From positions 2,480,001-2,544,000 of the forward strand of contig OZ244718.1 in the NCBI GenBank assembly GCA_965218945.1: a DNA stretch of 64,000 nucleotides, in the 5' to 3' direction. A program made the position numbers and the translations under genes. This document shows positions 32,255 to 39,924 of the stretch, in pieces. The stretch's first letter is position 1. The number at the start of each line of letters is the position of its first letter. The stretch is from DAOUJW01 sp965218945. Its GTDB lineage: Bacteria; Chloroflexota; Dehalococcoidia; Lucifugimonadales; UBA2985. Under the pieces are notes generated by a model. The model was not told where the DNA came from, made no database searches, and saw only the letters and a program-made list of their open reading frames with translations.

Positions 32255-32953
32255 TTATTCGTCTTCCAAGACTACACGGGCGTCCACGGCGACCAGCCCG
32301 TCGGAGTAGCAGAAGATGGGGTTGAGGTCGAGCTCCTTCACCTCTTCATGCTGCTCCAGGAAGCTCGACAGTTTCAGAAGAGCCTCTTCAATACTCTCCA
32401 GGCTGCAGGCCGGGAACTGGCGGTATCCCTGGAGAAGGGGAAGGCTCTTGATCTCGCGCACCATCTCGCGGGCGTCTCGTGGGGTCAAAGGCACCAAGCG
32501 AAGGGACACGTCTTTCAGCATCTCCACGAGCACTCCGCCAAGTCCGAACATGATAACGTGACCGAACTGGGGGTCCTTGTTGGCGCCGATGATGATCTCT
32601 ACGCCGGGGTCGGCCATCTTCTGCACCGAGACTCCCAGAATGGTCGCCGACGGAACCGCCTCCTGGGTGGAGGATACTATGGAGTCGAATGCGCCTCTGA
32701 CCTGCCGCAGGCTGTCGAGGCCGACCTTGACACCGCCCACGTCGCTTTTGTGGGTCACCTCCGGGGAGACCACTTTCAGGACTACGGGCAGTCCCATCTG
32801 CTGGGCCAGCTTGGTAGCCTCGGCCCTGGTGCGGGCCAGGAGGGTGTCCGTCACGGGAATGCCGGACTCCCGCAGCAATTCCTTTGATTCCACCTCTGTG
32901 AGGAGTGTCCTGCCATCCTGGCGAGCTTTTTGAAGAACATCAGCAACTGTCAT
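32255..32953 (-). CDS. ADP-forming acyl-CoA synthetase, beta (ATP-grasp) subunit
   Basis: The 232-residue ATP-grasp protein has ESKELLRESGIPVTDTLLA (substrate side), LPVVLKVVSPEVTHKSDVGG (nucleotide-binding Lys and loop), MADPGVEIIIGANKDPQFG and ELDLNPIF (metal-binding Asp/Asn). This is the standard beta subunit. It is transcribed before the alpha gene. The ATG at 32953 has AAAAAGGAGACGT upstream. The IS element begins 53 nt before its start codon, so its native promoter may have been displaced. Confidence 0.88.
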   Translation of the reverse strand: MTVADVLQKARQDGRTLLTEVESKELLRESGIPVTDTLLARTRAEATKLAQQMGLPVVLKVVSPEVTHKSDVGGVKVGLDSLRQVRGAFDSIVSSTQEAVPSATILGVSVQKMADPGVEIIIGANKDPQFGHVIMFGLGGVLVEMLKDVSLRLVPLTPRDAREMVREIKSLPLLQGYRQFPACSLESIEEALLKLSSFLEQHEEVKELDLNPIFCYSDGLVAVDARVVLEDE

Positions 32954-33005
32954 ACGTCTCCTTTTTCACAATCAACTTGTGGAGATTAACAATTTGCCAT
33001 TATCT

Positions 33006-33986
33006 TGTCAACTTCTGCTTATTCTCTCAGGAGTTTTGGTACAGGGTGATAGCCTTCTTTGGAGTCAGCATATTGATGCCCATATGAGGGCGTATGGTGT
33101 TGTAGGTATCCAAGTAGCGCTGGTACCAGGCATTCAACTCCAGGTGGTCTCGAGGGGCCTCCTCCAACCAGAAGAAGAACTCCTCTTCATCCGTGCGAAA
33201 GCTGCGCTCAATCACCGCATTCTCATTAGGGGAACTCTTGTGGATGTAGAAATGCTCTAGTCCCACCTCCTCACACTTGGCGTGAAAGCGCCTCTGGAAC
33301 TCCAGGCCATTATCGGTCTGCACGTAACACACAGGGAAGGGCAGTGTCCTGGTTGCATGGTACAAGGCAAGGAGCGATCCCGCTTCGTCTACTTTGGGGA
33401 GGATAAGCCCCACCTTGTAGCGGGTGGAGATATCCATGGCAGCATACAGGTAGCACGTGTAGGGCAACCCGGAGAGCTCCGGAGTCACGTACTTCACGTC
33501 CATCTGGAGGTAACCAAGTCCGGGACAGTTACTGGGTCGCATGACCTGGCCGTTCTGGAATCGGGGCCGTCGTCGTTTGGTACTGGGACGGACCAGTCCC
33601 ACTCTGTGTAAGTACCTGTGAATGGTCGATGCCGATGCCTCTAACCCCTCTGACTTTGCCATGACCGCCAGCTTCTCCCGACAGAAACCCGTCGCTTCCC
33701 TCCACATTCGTACCCGGGCCGCAGCCTCCCCACTCAGCACACGCTTGGGATGTTTGGGAGCTGTGGACTGGCGCTGTACCCCGCGCCACCGGACGTAGCC
33801 CCAGGGTTGTCGCCCACGGTCCACCCAGCGCTTCACGGTACGCCGGTCTATACCTAGCTGACTGGCTGCTTCTGAACTGTTCTGACCACATGCCTTCCAC
33901 GTCTCTATTATTGTCCGTATCGGTATCCTTGTCATATCTCATTCTACAACCTGTACCTTTTGTTGTGAGAGAATAAGCTTCTGACA
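33006..33986 (-). mobile_element. IS481-like insertion sequence with terminal inverted repeats
   Basis: A single transposase gene is bracketed by inverted repeats. The left end starts TGTCAACTTCTGCTTATTC (33006) and continues TCTCA. The right end, read inward on the other strand from 33986, is TGTCAGAAGCTTATTCTCTC and A. The inner 13 bp match perfectly and the outer TGTCA matches, with a 3-nt length difference between. The total of 981 bp is typical of the family, and the ends begin TGT as in IS481. No target-site duplication was visible (left flank ending ATTATCT, right flank GCGCCG). That suggests a rearrangement after insertion. Confidence 0.8.
33027..33935 (-). CDS. IS481-like DDE transposase
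   Basis: The 302-residue protein has an N-terminal helix-turn-helix (NSSEAASQLGIDRRTVKRWV, residues about 19-38), a second HTH-like region, and the integrase core. The three acidic residues are in YLQMDVKYV, YVQTDNGLEF and PNENAVIERSF (D, D, E), ending RPHMGINMLTPKKAI, a common rve C-terminus. It is intact with no frameshift, so the element may still be active. It starts at ATG 33935 and ends 21 nt inside the left terminal repeat. Confidence 0.9.
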   Translation of the reverse strand: MTRIPIRTIIETWKACGQNSSEAASQLGIDRRTVKRWVDRGRQPWGYVRWRGVQRQSTAPKHPKRVLSGEAAARVRMWREATGFCREKLAVMAKSEGLEASASTIHRYLHRVGLVRPSTKRRRPRFQNGQVMRPSNCPGLGYLQMDVKYVTPELSGLPYTCYLYAAMDISTRYKVGLILPKVDEAGSLLALYHATRTLPFPVCYVQTDNGLEFQRRFHAKCEEVGLEHFYIHKSSPNENAVIERSFRTDEEEFFFWLEEAPRDHLELNAWYQRYLDTYNTIRPHMGINMLTPKKAITLYQNS

Positions 33987-34067
33987 GCGCCGCGCAGGCG
34001 CTTGGCATCCCTTGAGGCGTGGTGAGAAACGAGATGTGACCTGAGGCTGAAGCTGCTGTATGTCCGC

Positions 34068-35657
34068 TCAAATGGTTCGAGATTCCTCTTGCTCAATTGA
34101 CACTAAACCTTCAGTTGGGATTCCCAGGGTGATGTTAACATTATTTTCGCGGTCTATGACGATTTGATCCACGATCAGCTGTAGGACGTCTCGACGCTCC
34201 TCGGAGGATAAGTCATCCAGCCCATCGCCAACCCTTCCAGCCCACTCGACGATGTTCTCCATAAGAACGCGCTTCTCAACTGTCAACGACTCCTGGGCGC
34301 GGTAGTCATCGAGCTTCGCCCGGGCGGCTTCCAGCCGTTCGAGTATGAGCTTGCGCTGATGGTCGAGTTGGTCCTCGGCGATCTTTCCGGACACGTACAG
34401 GCCAATGGCCCTTTCCTCTTCCATCTGCACTCCCCGGAACTCACGCTCCGCACCGGCAATGCACTTCACCAGTCCACCGTCCTCCTGCGTATCCAGTGAC
34501 TCGATGCCCTCCACGATGAGGTCAGGATTCTGGACCACCTTCTTAACCTCGCTCCAGACCAGTTCCTCCAACCTGTCGGCTCTGATGTACGGTCGTTCCC
34601 GGCACCGCAGATGCTCCCTCTGCATCCCGTAGCAGTGATAGTGCCGTTGAGGAGTTTTCAGGTTGTAGATGTACTTCCTGTCCTTGTACTTCGTTGTCGC
34701 ACGAGTCTTCGACCGGCAAGCGAAGAGCAGACCGCACTCGGCGCACCTGAGAAGGTGTTGCAACAGGTAGAATACCTTGGTGTTCCGCTTGGATAGTGAG
34801 GTCCTCTGCTTCTTGATGGCCTGCGCCCTGTCCCAGGTCTGCTCGTCTACCAAGGGCGGGAAAGGAATCCCGATCCACGTATCCTCCGGCTGCCTGTACA
34901 CCTGATCTCCGCCCTCCGTGGCGACCCAGCGGGCCTTGCCGTACCACCAGGTGCCCTTGTAGACCTCCTTGCCGAGGAGCGCGTGCACGTAGGAGTTCTG
35001 CCACCGCGAACCCGGTCTCCACGTGGGCGCGTTGTCCTGATCCAGTTGCCGGGCAATAGCCAGTCCCACCATATCATCGTGGACGTACTGCCGAAAGATG
35101 CGCCGCACCACCTCGGCCTCCGGCTCGTATACCACCGGCTTGTCGTCCTCCCCGATGCGGTACCCGTAGGGGACCGAACCGTTTGGCATCCTGCCCTGCT
35201 TGGCCTTCCCCCGCTTGCCCATAGAGGCCCTCTCCCGGAAGTTGTCCAGCTCGATCTTGCCTATGGCCGCCATGAGTCCGAAGGTCTTCATGTCGATGGA
35301 GTCCATGACGGCCTCCAGGCGTGTTTGGTACGCCTCTACGACCTCCATGAGGGCGGCTGCCGGGTACATCCCACGGCTCAGCCGGTCGGACTTCCAGCAG
35401 ACGATGGTGTCGAAGCGTCCCTCTCGTGCATCCGTCAGCATGCGCTGGAACTCTGGACGCTTCTTGGACCAGCCCCTTCCAACCTCCTGGTAGCGTGCGG
35501 TGATGGTCAGTCCCCTGCGCTCGCAGTAGGCCTCCATGTCGTTTATCTGCTCCGATATGGAGGCCTTGTCCTCCTCGGCCTGGCTCTTGTCCGATACGCG
35601 GGCGTAGATGGCCGCCCGGTTCGCCTCTGTCTTCCTCTCAATGCTTCTCGCCATCAT
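34068..35657 (-). CDS. Large serine recombinase
   Basis: The 529-residue protein has an N-terminal resolvase domain with nucleophile Ser about residue 22 (IYARVSDKSQAEED), VCWKSDRLSRG and the long helix KIELDNFRERASMGKRGKAK. A recombinase domain follows (GSVPYGYRI, then PTWRPGSRWQNSYVHALL). The zinc ribbon has LRCAECGLLFACRSK and YHCYGMQ/LRCRERP. A C-terminal coiled coil and tail complete the fold. It integrates or excises DNA at att sites. The frame is open to 35888, but GGGGACA before the ATG pair at 35652-35657 and a terminator-like hairpin just upstream favour the start at 35657. It likely mobilised the island to its right. Confidence 0.92.
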   Translation of the reverse strand: MMARSIERKTEANRAAIYARVSDKSQAEEDKASISEQINDMEAYCERRGLTITARYQEVGRGWSKKRPEFQRMLTDAREGRFDTIVCWKSDRLSRGMYPAAALMEVVEAYQTRLEAVMDSIDMKTFGLMAAIGKIELDNFRERASMGKRGKAKQGRMPNGSVPYGYRIGEDDKPVVYEPEAEVVRRIFRQYVHDDMVGLAIARQLDQDNAPTWRPGSRWQNSYVHALLGKEVYKGTWWYGKARWVATEGGDQVYRQPEDTWIGIPFPPLVDEQTWDRAQAIKKQRTSLSKRNTKVFYLLQHLLRCAECGLLFACRSKTRATTKYKDRKYIYNLKTPQRHYHCYGMQREHLRCRERPYIRADRLEELVWSEVKKVVQNPDLIVEGIESLDTQEDGGLVKCIAGAEREFRGVQMEEERAIGLYVSGKIAEDQLDHQRKLILERLEAARAKLDDYRAQESLTVEKRVLMENIVEWAGRVGDGLDDLSSEERRDVLQLIVDQIVIDRENNVNITLGIPTEGLVSIEQEESRTI

Positions 35658-35682
35658 TGTCCCCTTTCTATCGTGCCCTCTG

Positions 35683-35800
35683 AAACGAAAAGGACCCGCC
35701 TCCTGTCGGGAGCGGGTCTGCGAGTAGTACAATCCTATCGCATCACCTGTCCATTCAGGTGGCGCCACGGCCCGGGGTGTTAGCGCACCGCCGGGCCAAC
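35683..35800 (-). terminator. Terminator hairpin and second strong stem-loop before the recombinase
   Basis: On the minus strand GACCCGC (35712-35718) pairs with GCGGGTC (35693-35699) and is followed by a TTTTCGTTT tract (35683-35691). This is a good rho-independent terminator for the YhcG-remnant transcript. Next to it, GGCCCGG (35769-35775) pairs with CCGGGCC (35791-35797), with an inner GGTG/CACC and a 6-nt loop; on the plus strand this is followed by CTTCTTT. Together they insulate the recombinase from upstream transcription. Confidence 0.6.
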
Positions 35801-35853
35801 TTCTTTCTGCCTTCCATTTTACCCTGTTGGACATGAGGGCGTCAAAGCGCATC

Positions 35854-36439
35854 TCAGCGGCCCCCCATCGCAAGCCTCGTCCGGTCAAGCTCCGCCGCGA
35901 CGAGCGTCTCGTCGGGAGAGGTGATCCGGTAGTCAGCAGCCACCACCTTGTCCGGAAGCCGTACGTGGGGTGACCAAGACCGGGGGATCCTGAAGGCCGC
36001 GAGAGGGTCGTCGAAGCCCACTTCGACGGTGGCGGCTTCGGATATGCCAGACGGTGTACGGTGTCTGGCGAATCTGACTGGGTGGGTATGAGAGGTAGAA
36101 CAGGCGCATGTACTGGACCTTATGACGATAGAAGCCCCGTCGAGGCCGAGTGGTCAAGTCCACCGACAGCCTCTCGACAAGCGCGGTTCGATATTCGGCC
36201 CGCTCTTCTCTCGACTGCTCGAACTCGACTCTGCGGCGTCCGGTCAGCCAGTACGCGGCGTTCACCCAAGGGGCGGCCGAGTCCCTGGCCGCGTCGATGT
36301 TCTTCGACACGTCTCCAAAGACAGCCTTGTAGGGGACGTTGTGCTCGCCGAATGTCCCCTCGCTAACCGGGAGCGGCGCAGATGCTGCTTGGACGCCTCG
36401 GGTCAGGGTGACGTCTATAGTCAACCCTTCCGGCTGCAT
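35854..36439 (-). pseudogene. YhcG/DUF1016-type nuclease remnant, frameshifted and internally deleted
   Basis: From ATG 36439 the frame has DVSKNIDAARDSAAPWVNA, YWLTGRRRVEFEQSREERA and LVERLSVDLTTRP, then VQYMRLFYLSYPPSQIRQTP. This is the N-terminal DUF1016 domain of YhcG-type PDDEXK proteins. Reading breaks at a 7-bp tandem duplication (ACACCGT twice, 36051-36064). In the corrected frame it goes on PSGISEAATVEVGFDD, then FRIPRSWSPHVRLPDKVVAA and PDETLVAAELDRTRLAM to a TGA at 35854-35856. The C-terminal tail is thus present, but the nuclease domain between VRL and PDK is absent. The start overlaps the stop of the upstream 80-residue gene (TGATG). Confidence 0.72.
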
Positions 36440-36681
36440 CAGGGTTCCGCCTCGATATGGTCGTCAGCGAGATCCGTCTCTGGAAGGGACTCCGTCTCGG
36501 GGGCGGCCCGCCTCTTCCTGGCTGCATGTTCGAGCAGCAGGGTAAAGAGGCGGCGAAGTCGGTCCTCAGCGTCGGGAGCGGGTTTGGAAAAGACCCTGAC
36601 GGTCCCGAACTCGGAAGCGTCCCCATTGGGTCTCCCCCGCCTGCTCTCTCTGTCTTTATCCTTCATATCTCTCTGTCTCAT
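36439..36681 (-). CDS. Small hydrophilic protein upstream of YhcG remnant
   Basis: The 80-residue charged protein has SEFGTVRVFSKPAPDAEDRL and RRLFTLLLEHAARKRR. The start may be ATG 36681 or 36666. No family is recognised. It is translationally coupled to the DUF1016 remnant (TGATG), so it may have been an accessory or antitoxin-like partner of that nuclease or of the recombinase element. Confidence 0.55.
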   Translation of the reverse strand: MRQRDMKDKDRESRRGRPNGDASEFGTVRVFSKPAPDAEDRLRRLFTLLLEHAARKRRAAPETESLPETDLADDHIEAEP

Positions 36682-36789
36682 CGCTCCGGTCGCAAGTGAG
36701 TCTGCGTTGTGCTGTCACCATCGGTGGCACAGGTCCGAGGCCTATGCCGCCGGCCAGGTCCTGGAGGGCTGGTAGAGGGCGGTTGATGG

Positions 36790-37175
36790 GACTCCCAGGT
36801 CTTCGCCTCCTCGTTGTCAATCGGGTCGTTTTTCTCCCATCAAGTCGGAGAAGCCGGAATGCGTTGCGCCATGCCCTGTATGGGAGGACACGCGCGTCCT
36901 CCTTTATGAGGGACGGGAGCTCGGGGCCGGAATTGGCGTAATACCCGTGTACAGGGATTCGCTTCAGTTCCCAAAAGGGAAGTCGGGGGCTGTTTTGAAC
37001 GTGAAACAGGCGAATAAGACGGGAAGTGGAGCGGGTTTTGCGAGCACTTTGGTGAATGGGCTGGTTCCGCAGCAGTTCCCAAAAGGGAAGCGTACCGTTC
37101 TGCTACATCGGAGCGAGCAATTTGAGTGAGTGGGCGGGAATCGGAGTGACCCTTCCCTACAGGACTGACCCCTCC
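36790..37175 (+). repeat. Regulatory module, copy 1 (palindromes of type TTCCC-AAAA-GGGAA)
   Basis: This is one of two roughly 505-bp-offset copies. Shared blocks with copy 2: CTCCCAGGTCTTCGCCTCCT (36792), GTGTACAGGGA (36947), CAGTT-palindrome-GTCGGGGGCTGTTTTGA (36965-37000) and CCCTACAGGAC (37155). It contains two identical perfect palindromes, TTCCCAAAAGGGAA at 36968-36981 and 37076-37089, 108 bp apart. Where copy 2 runs into a gene start, copy 1 has none, so it looks like the control region of a lost paralogue. Confidence 0.65.
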
Positions 37176-37294
37176 CTGAAAGGGTCCTTCGGGTCGGACG
37201 GGAACGCGCCGGACTGTCAGCGCCGGCAGCTGTGGGCTGGTCCTCGTGTAGCGAGCCAGGTTGTGTATTGGCCGGGAGATAATGGTCGATTGCG

Positions 37295-37680
37295 CTCCCA
37301 CGTCTTCGCCTCCTCTTCGTCGATGGAGTCTCCTGTCTGCCGTGGAGTCTGACGAAACGGAAACCGCTTAGGAATGGTGAGTGAGGGGAGCCTGTGGGCG
37401 TGCCCCCCTCACGGGGCCTGTCCATGGGGAAGCGTCTGTGGTGTCATGGGGGTGTACAGGGAATGGCGTCAGTTGGAGAAATACAAGTCGGGGCTGTTTT
37501 GAGCGTGAATCAAGGGAAAAAGAGGCGAGTCAGAGCGAGTTGGCAAGTGATGTTTAGTCGGGGCGGGTTCCACGGATATTGGACAAGTTGCAGAAATGCA
37601 AGTTGGCAGGACAGCCCAGTCGTAGCAAGCAGTATGGTGGAAGGGCCAACGTTGGGGGAGGGAACCCCCTACAGGACATG
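37295..37680 (+). repeat. Regulatory module, copy 2, upstream of the 37701 gene
   Basis: Homologous to copy 1 at the blocks CTCCCACGTCTTCGCCTCCT (37295), GTGTACAGGGA (37452), GTCGGGGCTGTTTTGA after the first palindrome, and CCCTACAGGAC (37667). At the two positions where copy 1 has TTCCCAAAAGGGAA it has TTGGAGAAATACAA (37473-37486) and TTGCAGAAATGCAA (37588-37601, a perfect TTGCA/TGCAA palindrome). It leads into the ribosome site AGGAGG (37687-37692) and the ATG at 37701. It is likely the operator region of that gene. Confidence 0.65.
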
Positions 37681-37700
37681 ACAGCGAGGAGGTTTGAGAC

Positions 37701-38666
37701 ATGAGTGATACGGAAGTGATCGGCACACAGGCTGACGAGGCGCAGGGGACTGAGGCGGAGTGGGACGAGGTCGAGGCTGGTGCGACAGTGGATGACGACG
37801 CACTGGACGACGTCAACGGTAGCGATGTCCCTGACGTGGAGAAGATGCGGCGGTTCAGGCTGAGCGGGTTCCTTCGGGAGCTGGTGCGGGAGGAGGGCCG
37901 GATGGAGGCGGCCGAGCTGCTGGGCGTTAACTACCGCACGCTGGTCAAGGCCGAGGAGTCGGGCGAGCTGACCGGGCGCATGAGCGACGCGTTGGAGCGG
38001 CTGCTGGGGACGGGTGAGGACCCCGAAGCGGTGCGGCTGCGGGAGCGCATGACGGCGTTGGAGTCCGGCATGGAAGCGCTGACGAAGGAGATGCGAGACG
38101 GCCTCGATGAGATTCGTGCTATCGTCGGTGGCGTGCAGGCCGGAGCCGACGAGGACGGCCAGACACAGACGCAGGATGGGGTGAATGGTCGGGCTGAAGG
38201 TCAGGCCCAGGTGCAGGCCGGTGTCGAGGAGGAGGAAGCGGGGGGACCGGCCTCCGACCGGCCCACCCCTCCAGTGACGGGGTTGCGCTCGAAGAAGCCC
38301 TTCGTTGAGCGGCGGCTGGATCCTGGGATCGTCACCGAGGAGCCTGCCGACGACGACCCGGAGGCCTACGACGATGCGTGGCCACTGGTGAAGGAGTGGC
38401 GCAGCCTGCGGGCCGGGCATCCCCATCAGGGCAGGAGCCTTTCGTGGCTGGTCACCGAGGAGAAGTTGCTGACCCTGGAGCTGGCGATGCTGGAGGAGCA
38501 CGGGCGAACGCTGCCGCCGGAGAAGCAGCCCCTGCGGGGCTTCGGTCGCAAGGGACAGACCAGTTGGCGGTGGACGGCCCTCCACGACACGCGGGTGGCG
38601 TTGAGAAAACGCAGGCTGCTGCGCTGGGTCCGGCGGGTCTGCACCCTGGGGCTGTGGCGGGGGTAG
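37701..38666 (+). CDS. Putative DNA-binding protein with HTH-like segment
   Basis: The 321-residue protein has an acidic N-terminal 45 residues, then a probable helix-turn-helix (EEGRMEAAELLGVNYRTLVK, residues about 63-82). A coiled-coil-like stretch follows (LRERMTALESGMEALTKEM, about 114-132), then a low-complexity Gln/Glu-rich linker. The conserved-looking C-terminal part has DDAWPLVKEWRSLRAG, LSWLVTEEKLLTLELAMLEE and a final very basic helix. No named family is recognised. The upstream region carries paired palindromes with 10-bp-scale arms, so autoregulation is plausible. AGGAGG lies 8 nt before ATG. It has the look of an island regulator. Confidence 0.62.
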   Translation: MSDTEVIGTQADEAQGTEAEWDEVEAGATVDDDALDDVNGSDVPDVEKMRRFRLSGFLRELVREEGRMEAAELLGVNYRTLVKAEESGELTGRMSDALERLLGTGEDPEAVRLRERMTALESGMEALTKEMRDGLDEIRAIVGGVQAGADEDGQTQTQDGVNGRAEGQAQVQAGVEEEEAGGPASDRPTPPVTGLRSKKPFVERRLDPGIVTEEPADDDPEAYDDAWPLVKEWRSLRAGHPHQGRSLSWLVTEEKLLTLELAMLEEHGRTLPPEKQPLRGFGRKGQTSWRWTALHDTRVALRKRRLLRWVRRVCTLGLWRG

Positions 38667-39578
38667 GGCGTGGTTGGGGCGATGTTTGCTGCGTTGCCAC
38701 GTCGAAGCAAGTGATCTGGGTAGAGTTGGGCCAAGACCCCCTCGAAGCCTTCCATTCGGTCGGATGTTCGGGTAATAATTGACGCAGTTTCTGGCTTTTC
38801 CAGCGTTTCGTGCCTAGAAACCTGGAGGGTTCCCGTCCCCCGAATCCGGGACCGGCTGCATAGGATTGAGCCTTCGCTCTCCGAACAACCGCCCAGGGGT
38901 CAGACCGGAAGGATTGAGCCTCGCTCTCCCGACGGTTCACCCAAGAGGGATACCCGCTTCCCGCTGCGAGAAGTGGTCCAAGGGTCGAGCCTTGCTCTCC
39001 TGAAGACCGCTTCAGAAGTCGGGACACCCCAGTATCGAGTACGGGGCAGGCTCTGGGCGAGGTGCGTAATGTGCTTTGTCCTCAGTGCCTTGGTCGGATT
39101 GCGTCCTGCGCTCTGACCACTTCCTCACGGCTGCGGCGCTGCTCACTCGGAGCCAGGCCGCAGCTTCCTCATGCGCCGGTCTTCGATGAAACCATCGCTG
39201 GCCGCTTCACTCGCAGCATCCCAGGTCGATTCGCAACGGTTCCCCTGGGCCGGTCTGCAACTTATTCATTCCCCACGTCGCAGCAGTTTCCCTGAGTCAT
39301 TTCCCGTGATGTGACCCTGGGCGAACTGTGTTCTTTTTCACCGGGCCGTCCTGTGAATAGCTCCCAGGCCGGTCGCTCCACTCAGTAGCTCCCCCTGAAT
39401 CCGTCCCATGTGATGTGACCTTGGGCGAGCTGTGTTTTCTTTAGGCCCACTCCGTATTCTGCGTCCGGCATCCGACCGTGGGCGGAGTGCGTCCAGCGTC
39501 AATCATACCCGTCACCAAGGACCCCTGCCACGGATGCCAGTATAGGTCAACAACGGAAGGGAGGCGTCAACGAGCGTC
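38667..39578. repeat. Non-coding block with degenerate short repeats
   Basis: No supported gene is present in about 900 bp. Two repeat types are seen. Type 1, GGRTYGAGCCTTNGCTCTCC, occurs near 38862, 38911 and 38981, each followed by a stretch with a short hairpin. Type 2, centred on GTGACCYTGGGCGARCTGTG, occurs near 39309 and 39412, with a shorter GGGCGAGGTGCGTAATGTG (39055) and GGGCGGAGTGCGTCC (39480). Copies are imperfect and unevenly spaced, so this is not a CRISPR array. Possible roles are a structured RNA, a replication or partition region, or decayed sequence. Confidence 0.5.
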
Positions 39579-39716
39579 ATGGATATCAAGGCAACGGTTG
39601 AAATAGTCAAGGACGATCCAGCGGGCTGCGACACGCTCGCCCTGCGAAGCAGGCGGCTGACAATGGCAGTCTGCTTCACTGCAATGCTGGCCGGCTACTG
39701 CTGGACGGCGACGTAG
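39579..39716 (+). CDS. Possible 45-residue small membrane protein
   Basis: ATG 39579 lies 14 nt after a strong GGAAGGGAGG (39555-39564). The 45-residue product starts MDIKATVEIVKDDPAG, has a basic ALRSRRL, and ends with a hydrophobic segment TMAVCFTAMLAGYCW. It could be a genuine single-span peptide of the island. A second open frame overlaps its end and continues to 39811 with VLALHLIGLGVGGLPFI, so a frameshifted longer membrane protein is also possible. Confidence 0.35.
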   Translation: MDIKATVEIVKDDPAGCDTLALRSRRLTMAVCFTAMLAGYCWTAT

Positions 39717-39835
39717 AGGTATTGGCACTGCACCTCATCGGGCTGGGCGTCGGCGGTCTCCCGTTCATTCGGTTCATTCTCCGGCGCAAGATACCGAGTC
39801 ACAAACGCTGATGGGCACCTAAGCCCCAACGCACA

Positions 39836-39870
39836 AGGGCCGGCTCCGAACGGAGCCGGCCCTTCTTCTT
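39836..39870 (+). terminator. Rho-independent terminator
   Basis: AGGGCCGGCTCCG (39836-39848) pairs with GGAGCCGGCCCT (39851-39862) around a very short loop and is followed by TTCTTCTTT. This is the best terminator in the window. It separates the repeat block and small frame from the triple-HTH gene 55 nt downstream. Confidence 0.85.
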
Positions 39871-39924
39871 TGTCCGCAACCGGGCTCATCCAAGGCAACG
39901 AAACAAGAAATGAAGGAGGTCGTA

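Noticed and set aside
38860..39000. CRISPR array
   Set aside because: Repeats are imperfect, few (three), unevenly spaced (about 50 and 70 bp) and no cas gene is in the window.
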